Positions 33,833 through 42,272 of a stretch of DNA of 64,000 bases are shown here, in pieces. Source of the DNA: an uncultured Eubacteriales bacterium (GTDB lineage: Bacteria; Bacillota; Clostridia; Oscillospirales; Oscillospiraceae); contig UQZJ01000001.1 of the NCBI GenBank assembly GCA_900545495.1, positions 100,162 to 164,161 of the forward strand. The letters run 5' to 3'. Position 1 is the stretch's first letter. Each line of letters starts with the position of its first letter. The translations under genes were made by a program, and so were the position numbers. The notes under the pieces are model-generated. The model was not told the origin of the DNA and made no database searches. It saw nothing but the letters and a program-made list of their open reading frames with translations.

Positions 33833-33967
33833 CGACGCATGGGCGGAAGAAACGCCGCACCAATCCCCTGAACGAGCGGTTCTTGCGTCCAGACGAGGCG
33901 CGGCGACGACGCCAAGCTTGCTGTATGGCGAGGAACCGCAGCGACGTATGGGCGGAAGAAACGCCGC
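33833..33967. repeat. Pair of 26-bp direct repeats in a gene-free stretch
   Basis: CGACGCATGGGCGGAAGAAA at 33833 and CGACGTATGGGCGGAAGAAA at 33942 begin two 26-bp copies that differ at one base; the second ends at the radical-SAM stop codon. The rest of 33666-33967 shows no gene. The word GCGAGGAAC between the copies also occurs in the element before rnhA (50720). Confidence 0.6.
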
Positions 33968-34837
33968 TCAGACGCCTGTTAAATCAAAAGCTGGCGTATA
34001 CTCCTCCCTGGCCGCCGTGCGCTCTTGGGTGAAGCCATCGGTGATACCGCAGTTGTGCATATAGTCTGCGGCGGCGCGGTACTCGGCGCGGGTGAGGCGG
34101 CGGGCAAGGCGTCCTTGTGCGCCGGGCTGGGGGGTGTACTGGCTCATGAGGGAGAACAGAACGTCGCCGGGGCGGAAGGTCTCGGCCACCCAGTCGATGA
34201 CGCGGCGGGTATTGTCCAGATAGCCGGGCAGCACCAGATGGCGGATGACCACGCCGCGGCGCAGGAGGCCGTTTTCCATCACATAGGGCCCGGTCTGGCG
34301 GAACATCTCCTGTATGGCGGCGGTCGCCACGGGGAAATAATCCGGCGCGGCGGAGAGCTGGGATGCCAGCGCGCCGTCGGCATATTTCAGGTCGGGGAGC
34401 CAGATATCCACCAGCCCCTCCAGAGAACGCAGGGTCTCCACCTTTTCGTAGCCGCCGCAGTTGTAGACCAGCGGCACGGGGAGCTTGGGCTCCAGCGCCG
34501 GGAGGATCCAGGGCAGGAAGTGGGTGGGAGTGATGAGGTCGATGTTGTGGGCGCCTTGGGCGATCAGCTCCTCAAAGATGGTGCGGAGGCGTTGGGGGGT
34601 CACATCCTTGCCGAAGCCCTCCGCCGAGATGGTGTGATTCTGGCAGTAGGTGCAGCGCAGGGTGCAGCCGGCGAAAAACACCGCGCCGGAGCCGTTGGTT
34701 CCGGAGATAGGCGGCTCCTCCCAGTGGTGGAGGGCGGCGCGGGAAACGCGCAGTCCCGCGGGCATGGCGCAAAAGCCGTTTCCCCCATCGGCGGTACGCG
34801 CCGCGCCGCAGTTGCGGGGGCAGAGACGGCAGATCAT
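33968..34837 (-). CDS. Radical-SAM protein, PflX/COG1313 type
   Basis: 289 residues. N-terminal cysteine region (CRLCPRNCG, NGFCAMP), then EEPPISGTNGSGAVFFAGC leading into the radical-SAM cluster CTLRCTYCQN. This is the layout of the uncharacterised PflX family, similar to pyruvate formate-lyase activases. The target protein is unknown and no glycyl-radical enzyme is nearby. The start overlaps the tdk stop by 4 bp (ATGA). It is the last gene of a leftward operon with tdk, mutY and another radical-SAM protein. Confidence 0.85.
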   Translation of the reverse strand: MICRLCPRNCGAARTADGGNGFCAMPAGLRVSRAALHHWEEPPISGTNGSGAVFFAGCTLRCTYCQNHTISAEGFGKDVTPQRLRTIFEELIAQGAHNIDLITPTHFLPWILPALEPKLPVPLVYNCGGYEKVETLRSLEGLVDIWLPDLKYADGALASQLSAAPDYFPVATAAIQEMFRQTGPYVMENGLLRRGVVIRHLVLPGYLDNTRRVIDWVAETFRPGDVLFSLMSQYTPQPGAQGRLARRLTRAEYRAAADYMHNCGITDGFTQERTAAREEYTPAFDLTGV

Positions 34838-35421
34838 AGGGCGTGGATGTCGAAGTCCGGGCCGAGATCCCCCGCCATCCAGTGGCGGCGGCACAGGCCG
34901 ATGTACTTGTCGTTGGCGCCCAGCACCACCTGCACGCCCTCCTTGACCACATGGCCGGTATCGTCGAAGCGGGCGTTGAACGCCGCCTTCTTGCCGCACC
35001 AGCAGATGGTCTTGACCTCCTCCAGCTTATCCGCCAGCACCAGCAGGTGATAGCTGCCCTCGAACAGCTCGCCCTTGAAGTCGGCACGGAGACCGTAGCA
35101 GATGACGGGGATGCCGCAGTCGTCCACCAGATGCACCAGATAGTAGACCTCGTCCTTGGTGAGGAACTGGGCCTCATCGATGATGATGCAGGCGTAGCGC
35201 TGCAAATCTGCGTCCGCCATGGCGCGCATCTCGTCGAAGTAGATGCAGGGGTGCTTCAGTCCGATGCGGGAGTAGACCATGTGGTCGCCGTCCCGGGTGT
35301 CCAGCCGGGGCTTGACCAGCAGCGTCTCCTGCCCCCGCTCCTCGTAGTTGAATCGCGCCATCAGGGCATTGGCTGTCTTGCTGGAGCCCATGGCGCCGTA
35401 TTTGAAGTAAAGCTGTGCCAT
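34834..35421 (-). CDS. tdk: Thymidine kinase
   Basis: 195 residues, type II thymidine kinase. P-loop GAMGSSKTANAL, Walker B IIIDEAQFL, CYGLRADFKGELFEGS (lasso and thymidine-binding region) and a zinc site with CWCGKKA and a C-terminal CRRHW. It phosphorylates thymidine to dTMP in salvage. The ATG at 35421 starts MAQLYFKYG, the standard N-terminus, and lies 4 bp after mutY. Confidence 0.94.
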   Translation of the reverse strand: MAQLYFKYGAMGSSKTANALMARFNYEERGQETLLVKPRLDTRDGDHMVYSRIGLKHPCIYFDEMRAMADADLQRYACIIIDEAQFLTKDEVYYLVHLVDDCGIPVICYGLRADFKGELFEGSYHLLVLADKLEEVKTICWCGKKAAFNARFDDTGHVVKEGVQVVLGANDKYIGLCRRHWMAGDLGPDFDIHAL

Positions 35422-35425
35422 CGTG

Positions 35426-36508
35426 TCAGTCTCCTTTATCTGATTTCTCTCCCGCAGCGGCGTCCTCCAACGCCGCCGTAAATACACGAAAGGCGGAGGG
35501 AATGGCCCTCTGCCGCCGCTGTGAGGCGTTTGCCCACAGCCAGTCCGGCTGTCCCTCCCCTGCCACCGTCAACAGGTAGCCGGTCATCTGCCAGCGCAGG
35601 TGGGTGAACTCGTGCTTGGCGTGGAGCGTTCGCTCCCACCGCAGCACTGTGACGCCCCATGCCGCCAGCTGGCGGGCGGCTGCCGCCTCGTCCAGCATAC
35701 CCTCCACATGGGGAAGCTCCCAGAGTCCCGCCAGCAGGCCGGTTTTCGGCCGCTGCCGCAGGGCGGCGGCGCCATCCTCCCGCACCATGGCAAACACGGT
35801 GAGGGGGATCTCCCGCTTCTCCTTTTTCTTCTCCCGTACCGGCAGGAGCGCCTGTGTCCCCTGCTGCCGTGCCGCACAGAACGGCGCGGCGGGACATTGT
35901 TCGCACAGGGGTTTTCCACCGGGCAGGCACACCGCCGCACCCAGATCCATCAGCGCCTGATTGAAGTCGCCGGGCCGGTCATGGGGCATGATCTCCGCCA
36001 TGGCGCACCGGAAATCGGCGCGTACCTTGGGCTCCAGCACGTTGCGGCTGTCGCCGGTGAGCCGGGCCGCCACCCGCAGCACATTGCCGTCCACGGCGGG
36101 TACCGGCTGGCCGAAGGCGATGGATAAAATCGCCCCCGCCGTGTAGTCCCCGACGCCCGCCAGCCGCCGCAGGCCGTCGTAGCTGTCCGGGAACACGCCG
36201 CCGAAGTCCTCCACCACGGTCTGCGCCGCCTTTTTCAGATTGCGGGCGCGGCTGTAATAGCCCAGCCCCTGCCACAGGCGCATAAGCTGCTCCTCCGGCA
36301 GCGCCGCCAGCGCCTGTACATCCGGCGCGGCCTCCATGAACCGCTGGAAATAGGGCAGCACCGCCTGCACTCGGGTCTGCTGGAGCATGATCTCCGACAC
36401 CCATGTGCGGTAGGGGGACACCTGCTCCCGCCACGGCAGCACCCGGCGGTGCTCGTCATACCACGCCAGAAGGGGCGCGGGCAGTTTTTGTAAATTGGTT
36501 TGTTCCAT
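35426..36508 (-). CDS. mutY: A/G-specific adenine glycosylase MutY
   Basis: 360 residues. Helix-hairpin-helix LAGVGDYTAGAI, catalytic region PAVDGNVLRVAARL with the catalytic Asp, and the [4Fe-4S] motif CLPGGKPLCEQCPAAPFC (C-x6-C-x2-C-x5-C). Glu in EIMLQQTRV is the other catalytic residue. The C-terminal domain (from about 235) is the MutT-like 8-oxoG recognition fold. It removes adenine opposite 8-oxoguanine. It begins 3 bp after the SPASM radical-SAM gene. Confidence 0.95.
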   Translation of the reverse strand: MEQTNLQKLPAPLLAWYDEHRRVLPWREQVSPYRTWVSEIMLQQTRVQAVLPYFQRFMEAAPDVQALAALPEEQLMRLWQGLGYYSRARNLKKAAQTVVEDFGGVFPDSYDGLRRLAGVGDYTAGAILSIAFGQPVPAVDGNVLRVAARLTGDSRNVLEPKVRADFRCAMAEIMPHDRPGDFNQALMDLGAAVCLPGGKPLCEQCPAAPFCAARQQGTQALLPVREKKKEKREIPLTVFAMVREDGAAALRQRPKTGLLAGLWELPHVEGMLDEAAAARQLAAWGVTVLRWERTLHAKHEFTHLRWQMTGYLLTVAGEGQPDWLWANASQRRQRAIPSAFRVFTAALEDAAAGEKSDKGD

Positions 36509-36511
36509 CTC

Positions 36512-37357
36512 TCACCTATTGAAACGCGCCGCGTAGCCGCAGCGGCGGCACAGCTCCTCCGACGGCTGGCGGGCGTCGAAGCCGCGGCAGATGGCCTGCG
36601 CACGGGGCGACGCCAGAATGTCGTCCAGCTCCCCGGTCAGCAGGTTTCCCAGCGCCAAGCGCCCCTCGCTGTCCAGACAGCAGGGTACCACCGTGCCGTC
36701 GCACAGCACGGCAAGCTGCTGTCGCAGGCCGTGGCAGAACTGGGTGTCCCGCCGGTCGCTGTCAGGATGGGGCCAGTCGAATTTCTCGCCCGGCTCCAAA
36801 TAGAGGCGCTCCGCCAGTCTGCGGTTGCCCCGGCGATCCGGGGGCAGCGCCGCCGTATCCTGTCCCAGCAGGCCATCCAGGGCCCGCAGGATCCGGGCGT
36901 TTTCCGCCTCCGCGCCGCCCTTGTTCCACAGGCGCAGGGCGCAGATCACGCCGCGCTCCCCCAGAGACAGGCAGCTTGCCGCCGCCTGTGCCACATAGTG
37001 CTCCAGTCCATCGCTTTTACCGTTGCCCTCAAAGGAGTGGAGGGAGACGCTGACCTTGTGGAGGGCGGAGCAGTCCCGCAAAAGCGGCAGCTGCTCCGGC
37101 AGCAGCGTGCCGTTGGTGGTCAGACAGACCCGGTAACCCAGCTCGGTGCAGGTGCGGAGGATCTCCGCCAGCTGCGGGTGCAGCAGCGGCTCCCCCATGA
37201 CGTGGAGGTACAGATACTCCGTGTAGGGGCGGAGCTTTTTCGCCAGCAGCGCAAAGTCCTCCGGCGCCATAAAGCGCTTTTCCCGGGCTGTGCCGGGGCA
37301 GAAGGCACAGGCTAAATTGCACACGTTGGTGATCTCCAAATAGGCGCGCTGGAACAT
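36512..37357 (-). CDS. Radical-SAM/SPASM domain protein
   Basis: 281 residues. Radical-SAM motif CNLACAFC early, with YLHVMGEPLLHP and CLTTNGTLL; the C-terminus has a SPASM-like cluster region (LCDGTVVPCCLDSEG, then CRRCGY). Such proteins modify peptides or other substrates using an auxiliary Fe-S cluster, but no precursor peptide is visible nearby. The ATG is chosen for GAGGGAACAG upstream. It heads the operon with mutY and tdk; an extended TACACT -10 (37395-37400) lies upstream. Confidence 0.82.
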   Translation of the reverse strand: MFQRAYLEITNVCNLACAFCPGTAREKRFMAPEDFALLAKKLRPYTEYLYLHVMGEPLLHPQLAEILRTCTELGYRVCLTTNGTLLPEQLPLLRDCSALHKVSVSLHSFEGNGKSDGLEHYVAQAAASCLSLGERGVICALRLWNKGGAEAENARILRALDGLLGQDTAALPPDRRGNRRLAERLYLEPGEKFDWPHPDSDRRDTQFCHGLRQQLAVLCDGTVVPCCLDSEGRLALGNLLTGELDDILASPRAQAICRGFDARQPSEELCRRCGYAARFNR

Positions 37358-37448
37358 GGCGCTGTTCCCTCCTCTCCGGCGTTTTCTGACAGATAGTGTA
37401 CCACAAACCGCCCCGTTTGAAAAGCGGAAATACCCTCTGTGCAAAGGA

Positions 37449-37477
37449 AAAACGGCAGCCCTGCGGACTGCCGTTTT
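37449..37477 (-). terminator. Terminator of the rpmH-khpB operon
   Basis: Ten-bp stem AAAACGGCAG / CTGCCGTTTT with a 9-base loop, U run on the leftward strand; 49 bp beyond the khpB stop. Confidence 0.85.
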
Positions 37478-37525
37478 GGAAGGTATTTGCGGTGTTTTCT
37501 CCCGTTTTTTCCGGGAAAAGAGGCT

Positions 37526-38389
37526 TTACCGGCTCTCGCGGTCGTAGGACACCACCACGCGGCGGTTGGGCTCCGTGCCGATGGAGTAGGTGGTGACGCC
37601 CTTCACATCCTGCAATGCGGCGTGGATCACATGGCGCTCGTAGGCGTTCATGGGCTCCAGCGTCACGCTGCGGCGGTACTTGGCGACCTTGGCGGCCACC
37701 TTGTTGGCAAGGCTCTCCAGACTCTGCTCACGCTTGGCGCGGTAGTTCTCCGCGTCCATCTGGATACGGATGCGCTTGTCGCTGCCGGTGTTGACGGCGT
37801 AGTTGGTCAGCTGCTGGATGGCGTCCAACGTCTCGCCGCGGCGGCCGATGAGCTGACCCAGCTTGTCGCCCTCCAAAATCACCTTATAGCGGCCCTTCTC
37901 CACCTCGTAGACCTTCACCTGCGCCGCGCTGTCCATGTGCTCCAGCAGGCCGGAGACAAAGGCCACGATGCGCCGGGCGTTGTCGTCCTCACAAAGAGGC
38001 AGGTCGATGGCGGGGATCTCCTTCTTCTCCGGGCGCTCGGTGCGCTGGGGCTTGTCCGTCTTTTCAGGGCGGGGCGCGCGCTCGGTCTTTTCAGGACGGG
38101 CGGGCTTCTCCGCAGCCTTGGGAGCGGCGGGCTTTGCGGGCTTCTGCTCCTTCTCGGCGGCGGGCTTCTGTACAACAGGCTTGACAACGGGAGCCGGCTC
38201 CGCCACAGGGGCTTCCTCCGGGCCGTAGGTCAGGCGGACGCGGGCGGGATTGCTGCCGATGCCCAGAAAGCCGCTTTTGGCGCGCTCCAGGATCTCGACG
38301 GACACGTCGTCGCGGTCCATGCCCAACTGCTCGAGACCCTTGCGGATGGCCTCCTCCTCAGTCTTGCCCGTTACGTCGATATAACTCAT
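37526..38389 (-). CDS. khpB: RNA-binding protein KhpB (Jag/EloR)
   Basis: 287 residues. N-terminal Jag-N domain (SYIDVTGKTEEEAIRKGLEQ, FLGIGSNPARV), an Ala/Pro/Lys-rich linker (about 60-130), a KH domain (YKVILEGDKLGQLIGRRGET, with GRRG as the GxxG loop) and an R3H domain (LANKVAAKVAKYRRSVTLEPMNAYERHVIH, R-x3-H type). KhpB works with KhpA in RNA binding and regulates cell elongation. The ATG with AAGGAG upstream is preferred to a TTG two codons earlier. It follows yidC, the usual spoIIIJ-jag order. Confidence 0.94.
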   Translation of the reverse strand: MSYIDVTGKTEEEAIRKGLEQLGMDRDDVSVEILERAKSGFLGIGSNPARVRLTYGPEEAPVAEPAPVVKPVVQKPAAEKEQKPAKPAAPKAAEKPARPEKTERAPRPEKTDKPQRTERPEKKEIPAIDLPLCEDDNARRIVAFVSGLLEHMDSAAQVKVYEVEKGRYKVILEGDKLGQLIGRRGETLDAIQQLTNYAVNTGSDKRIRIQMDAENYRAKREQSLESLANKVAAKVAKYRRSVTLEPMNAYERHVIHAALQDVKGVTTYSIGTEPNRRVVVSYDRESR

Positions 38390-38404
38390 AGACAAAACTC
38401 CTTA

Positions 38405-39508
38405 TCAGTTGTCGTTGTAGTGATCCTCGCTGAAGGCGCGGCCCCGCGCATAGGGGCGCTGACCCACGCGGCCGGCCTCGGTGGTGCTGCCGCGATGGTC
38501 GCCGTCGGAGGACTTCTTCTTTTTCTGAGGCTGGGGCTTTTTATCGCCCTTGCCGGATGCCAGCTGGTTATTGTAATTCTCGCGGGCCGCCTGCATCTTG
38601 GCATAGCGCTTCTCCCGCTTTTCCCGCTCCTTGTCCGTCTCCTCACGGTCCAGGATCTTGTTGAAACGCTTGTTGAGGAGCAGCTCCTGCAGGCAGGAGA
38701 AGCCGGCGTTGCAGATCCAGTACACGCACAGAGCGGCGGGCAGGATGTAACCCATCCACACCGTCATCAGCGGCATCATGTACATCATGACCTTGCTGGA
38801 GCCGTTCATCTGGGTGTTGCTGTTGCTCCGCATGGAGATCATGGTCATCAGGAACTGGAGAGCGGCGGAGATCAGCGGCAGAATGAGGATGCCGATGACG
38901 GGCCAGCCGCCGGAGGGGAACTGGCTGAACAGGTCCTTGCCCACGGAGGACAGATCCATGCCCAGGAAGTTGTAGTTCAGGTCGATAAGGCCGGCAAACT
39001 TGCCGTCAAAATCGGCCCAGTGCTCGTGGATGAACTTTGCCAGATAGATCTGCTCATAGGCAGCGGCCTGACCGCTGGAGTCCGCCACATAGCCCAGAGA
39101 CACAGCCAGCGCAGTGATCTGCTCGATCACGGCCTGGGACAGGCTCATGAAGTAGCGCAGCGGGGTACGGATGATATAGTACAGAGCGATCAGGATGGGG
39201 AACGGGATAAAGGACCACAGGCAGCCGGACATGGGATTCACACCCTCCCGGGCGTAGAGGTCGGCCATCTCCTGCTGCTGCTTTTCCTTGTTGTTGGCAT
39301 ACCGGGTCTGGATATCCTTGATCTTGCCCTGCATACGGTTCATGCGGAGCATACTCTTCTTGCTCTTGAGCTGGAAGGGCAGCAGCACCAGCTTCACCAG
39401 CAGGGTGAACAGGATCAGCGCCACGCCGTAGGACCCGGTCCATGTGTAGAACAGGCGGGTCAGCCACGCGAACGGTACGCAGATGTAGTATCCGAGTTGT
39501 GCAAACAT
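38405..39508 (-). CDS. yidC: Membrane protein insertase YidC (SpoIIIJ)
   Basis: 367 residues. Five-helix insertase core: SYGVALILFTLLVKLVLLPFQLKSKKSM with the conserved hydrophilic-groove basic residue region, a cytoplasmic helical hairpin (KIKDIQTRYANNKEKQQQEM), IPFPILIALYYIIRTPLRYF, then VIGILILPLISAALQFLMT and the last helices. The tail of about 80 residues is highly basic. There is no obvious lipobox near the N-terminus. It inserts Sec-dependent and independent membrane proteins and supports sporulation in Bacillus. Confidence 0.94.
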   Translation of the reverse strand: MFAQLGYYICVPFAWLTRLFYTWTGSYGVALILFTLLVKLVLLPFQLKSKKSMLRMNRMQGKIKDIQTRYANNKEKQQQEMADLYAREGVNPMSGCLWSFIPFPILIALYYIIRTPLRYFMSLSQAVIEQITALAVSLGYVADSSGQAAAYEQIYLAKFIHEHWADFDGKFAGLIDLNYNFLGMDLSSVGKDLFSQFPSGGWPVIGILILPLISAALQFLMTMISMRSNSNTQMNGSSKVMMYMMPLMTVWMGYILPAALCVYWICNAGFSCLQELLLNKRFNKILDREETDKEREKREKRYAKMQAARENYNNQLASGKGDKKPQPQKKKKSSDGDHRGSTTEAGRVGQRPYARGRAFSEDHYNDN

Positions 39509-39563
39509 GGGTGATCTCCTTCGTCGTGAAATAAAACGAGGCTTTCAGGGGTTTTCAGGGGTT

Positions 39564-39776
39564 TCAGGGCACCGGATCATACCAGCCGCCCTTGTGGAAA
39601 GGATGACACCGCAGAAAACGCTTCAGCGCCAGCCAGCCGCCCTTGGCCGCCCCGTACTTCTCAATGGCCTCCAGCGCGTACTGGGAGCAGGTGGGTACGA
39701 AACGGCAGGTGGGCGGAAAAAGAGGAGAGATGGCACGGCGGTAGAACCGTATGAAGCGAAGCATCAGCTTTTTCAT
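39564..39776 (-). CDS. yidD: Membrane protein insertion efficiency factor YidD
   Basis: 70 residues. Starts MKKLMLRFIRFYRRAISPLFPPTCRF, the standard YidD signature, with the conserved CSQYALEAIEKYGAAKGGWLA and HPFHKGGWYDPVP. It overlaps rnpA by 4 bp (ATGA). Confidence 0.95.
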   Translation of the reverse strand: MKKLMLRFIRFYRRAISPLFPPTCRFVPTCSQYALEAIEKYGAAKGGWLALKRFLRCHPFHKGGWYDPVP

Positions 39777-40117
39777 ACGTCCTCCCGCAAAAGACCGAGC
39801 TGTGCAAGGCAGCGAAGATACTGCTTTTCCAGCTTGGCATAGGGCATCTCCACGGCCCGTACACGCGCCACCACGATCAGGTCATAGCCGGGGAGCATCT
39901 CCTGCCTGTGCAGGCGGTACAACTCCCGCAGACGGCGGCGGACACGGTTGCGCACCACCGCATGACCCAGCTTGGTGGACACGGTGATGCCCAGACGGCT
40001 CATGCCCTTCCGGTTTTTCAGGCAATAGACCACCACGCCGCCGGAGACGGCGGAGCGGCCCTTGCGATAGATGCGGCGAAAATCGCCGTTTTCCTTGACC
40101 GTGACTTGCGGATCCAT
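39773..40117 (-). CDS. rnpA: Ribonuclease P protein component
   Basis: 114 residues. Signature RNRVRRRLRELYRLH (RNR motif) and the N-terminal FRRIYRKGRSAVSGG, VVYCLKN. Binds the RNase P RNA and helps tRNA 5' maturation. Its gene lies 128 bp after rpmH. Confidence 0.95.
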   Translation of the reverse strand: MDPQVTVKENGDFRRIYRKGRSAVSGGVVVYCLKNRKGMSRLGITVSTKLGHAVVRNRVRRRLRELYRLHRQEMLPGYDLIVVARVRAVEMPYAKLEKQYLRCLAQLGLLREDV

Positions 40118-40245
40118 ACGTTCCCTCTTTTTTCCGGTTTGCTTGTCAGGCGTATTGCATTTTCCAGAGAAACACCAATAGGGACGGCAGCTGAACCACC
40201 GTCCCTCGAGGCTTTATCTCCCTGTGCGATGCACTTTCCGCGACC

Positions 40246-40380
40246 TCAATGGGTCAGGCGAGCGCGGCCCTTGGCACGACGGCGAGCCAGCACCTTGCGG
40301 CCGTTGCGGGTGGCCATTCTCTTGCGGAAGCCGTGCTCCTTGGAGCGCTGGCGCTTCTTGGGCTGATAGGTACGGAACAT
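40246..40380 (-). CDS. rpmH: Ribosomal protein bL34
   Basis: 44 residues, MFRTYQPKKRQRSKEHGFRK at the N-terminus and KGRARLTH at the end, the complete bL34. ATG at 40380 preceded by AATGGAGGTGTC. It is the first gene of the leftward rpmH-rnpA-yidD-yidC-khpB operon, back to back with dnaA. Confidence 0.96.
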   Translation of the reverse strand: MFRTYQPKKRQRSKEHGFRKRMATRNGRKVLARRRAKGRARLTH

Positions 40381-40507
40381 TGCATGACACCTCCATTTAG
40401 AAAAATATCCGGCGACGGAGCGAAGCCGCCGCTCTTACTCGACAGCAGAGGACCTGTGTTCCCTGCCGCAGTCGACATGGTAAACGCCTAAAAACGGCGC
40501 GGAATAC

Positions 40508-40536
40508 ATTATACATAACGAAAACCGGCCTGTCAA
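40508..40536 (-). promoter_or_regulatory. Consensus promoter of the rpmH operon
   Basis: Perfect -35 TTGACA (40531-40536) and perfect -10 TATAAT (40508-40513) with a 17-bp spacer. This leaves a 5' leader of about 120 nt before rpmH. Confidence 0.92.
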
Positions 40537-40612
40537 CATAAAATTCCGTACTTTCCTCCGAAAACCGCCTTCCGCAGCGAAAAGAAATATGCTTTATATT
40601 TAGAATATGTAA

Positions 40613-40641
40613 TGGACTTTTTCCACAGCTTCTGGTATAAT
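40613..40641 (+). promoter_or_regulatory. dnaA promoter with a DnaA box in the spacer
   Basis: -35 TGGACT (40613-40618), 17 bp, -10 TATAAT (40636-40641) preceded by TGG. A DnaA box, TTTTCCACA (40619-40627), sits between the two elements, so bound DnaA should block RNA polymerase (autorepression). Confidence 0.75.
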
Positions 40642-40710
40642 TATAAAGGGTTTTTTCGCCCTCTTTACATAGGAGAGAAAACACACAGGATACGGAAAGG
40701 AGAGCTTCCT

Positions 40711-42027
40711 TTGAAATCACTGTCAGATCTGTGGGACAGCATACTCTCCCGCCTCAGCGGAGAGCTGTCCGACACCACCATCAAGACCTGGTTTGACGAG
40801 ATCTCCGTGGTCACCATGGAGGATTCGGCGCTGGTGCTCCATTGCAGCAACGCCTTTAAGAAAAATACCGTGGAGGCCCGGTTCCTGCCGCAGATCAAGG
40901 CGGCGCTGAAGGACATCTTCTCCACGGATATGGAGGTCAAGATCCTCAGCGACGAGCAGCTGGCCGCCTACCACGGCGTGGCGCCCGACCGGCCGGGGGA
41001 TCTGTTCGACTCCGACGCCTTCACCTTCGAGACGTATGTGGTTGGCCCCCAGAACAAGCTGGCCTACGCCGCCGCCAAATCCGTGGCGGAGAAGCCGGCG
41101 GAGAGCTACAACCCTCTGTTCATCTACGGCGATTCCGGCCTGGGCAAGACCCACCTGCTGTACGCCATCGCCCATCTGGTGAACCGGCGGCGGCCGGAGG
41201 CGCGGATCGTCTACATCAAGGGCGACGACTTCACCAACGAGCTGGTCAGCTCCATCCGGGAAAACCGGAACGCGGAGTTCCGCGAGAAATACCGGGAGGC
41301 CACGGTGCTGCTGGTGGACGATATCCAGTTCATTGCCGGCAAGATCCAGACGCAGGAGGAGTTCTTCCACACCTTCAACACCCTGTACGAGTCCGGCAAG
41401 CAGATCGTGCTGACCTCCGACCGTCCGCCCCGTGAGATGACGCAGCTGGAGGACCGTCTGCGTACCCGGTTCGAGTGGGGTCTGATGGTGGACGTGGCGC
41501 CGCCGGACTTTGAGACGCGGCTGGCCATCATCCAGAACAAGGCCGCCGCGCTGGGTGTCAAGCTGCCCGCCGAGGTTTCGGACTACATCGCCGAGAACGT
41601 CACCTCCAACGTGCGGCAGCTGGAGGGTACCCTCAACAAGATCCTGGCCTACCGGGATCTGCTGGGCGATCAGGTGGACGAGGAAGCCGTAGGCCGCGCT
41701 GTCCGGGATATGCTGCTCAAGAGCAACGAATATGTTCCCTCCCCCAAGATCATCATCAGCTATGTGGCCAAGTACTACCATCTGGACGAGGATACCATCC
41801 GCGGCCAGAGCCGCGGGCGGGACGTGGTCACCGCCCGTCAGGTGGCAATCTACCTGATCCGGCGGATGAACGGCCTGCCTATGAACGACATCGGCAAGGA
41901 GTTCAGCAACCGCGACCACACCACCATCCTCCACTCCCTGCAAAAGGTGGAGCAGCAGATGCAGTCCGATCCGGTCTTTGCCGAGCGGGTCAAGGAGATC
42001 ACCACCAACATCAACAACAAGCGGTGA
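40711..42027 (+). CDS. dnaA: Chromosomal replication initiator DnaA
   Basis: 438 residues from a TTG start. The TTG follows GGAAAGGAGAGC, and its product MKSLSDLWDSILSRL matches the expected DnaA N-terminus. An ATG further upstream (40612) lies before the predicted transcription start. Domain I (1-80), linker, AAA+ domain III with Walker A GDSGLGKTHL and Walker B LLVDDIQF, and domain IV with the DNA-binding signature SNRDHTTILHSL. Binds DnaA boxes and opens oriC. Confidence 0.96.
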   Translation: MKSLSDLWDSILSRLSGELSDTTIKTWFDEISVVTMEDSALVLHCSNAFKKNTVEARFLPQIKAALKDIFSTDMEVKILSDEQLAAYHGVAPDRPGDLFDSDAFTFETYVVGPQNKLAYAAAKSVAEKPAESYNPLFIYGDSGLGKTHLLYAIAHLVNRRRPEARIVYIKGDDFTNELVSSIRENRNAEFREKYREATVLLVDDIQFIAGKIQTQEEFFHTFNTLYESGKQIVLTSDRPPREMTQLEDRLRTRFEWGLMVDVAPPDFETRLAIIQNKAAALGVKLPAEVSDYIAENVTSNVRQLEGTLNKILAYRDLLGDQVDEEAVGRAVRDMLLKSNEYVPSPKIIISYVAKYYHLDEDTIRGQSRGRDVVTARQVAIYLIRRMNGLPMNDIGKEFSNRDHTTILHSLQKVEQQMQSDPVFAERVKEITTNINNKR

Positions 42028-42272
42028 GGTTTTCCACAAATCCCGTGGAATCCACGGGGAAAAAGAGTGGACAACGTGAAAAAGGAAAAAACGGTGGATA
42101 ATCCACGCCCGATTTTCAGAAAAGCGGTGGAAAAGAAACCGTTGGAAAAACAGAAAAAACCGGGGATTTCCACATTCCGTGACCCCTACGACTCCTGTTA
42201 CTAAAAAAAGATTAGTTTATGTTTTGATTCTGAAAAATATGCCTGCCAATTACAGAAAGGATTGAAAACGAG
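42028..42272. other. Replication origin region (oriC, dnaA-dnaN interval)
   Basis: DnaA-box-like 9-mers cluster here: TTTTCCACA (42030-42038), TTGTCCACT, TTATCCACC (reverse, 42093-42101), TTTTCCACC (reverse, about 42126) and ATTTCCACA (42166-42174). An A/T-rich stretch (about 42201-42245, including TAAAAAAAGATTAGTTTATG) sits beside dnaN, where the unwinding element is found in Bacillus. No gene is present in the interval. Confidence 0.82.

Noticed and set aside
33570..33863. N-terminal extension of the hypothetical gene at 33099
   Set aside because: The extension has no ribosome binding site and contains the gene's own promoter.
40612..40710. ATG at 40612 as the dnaA start
   Set aside because: It lies upstream of the predicted -10 and transcription start, and the added 33 residues do not resemble DnaA.
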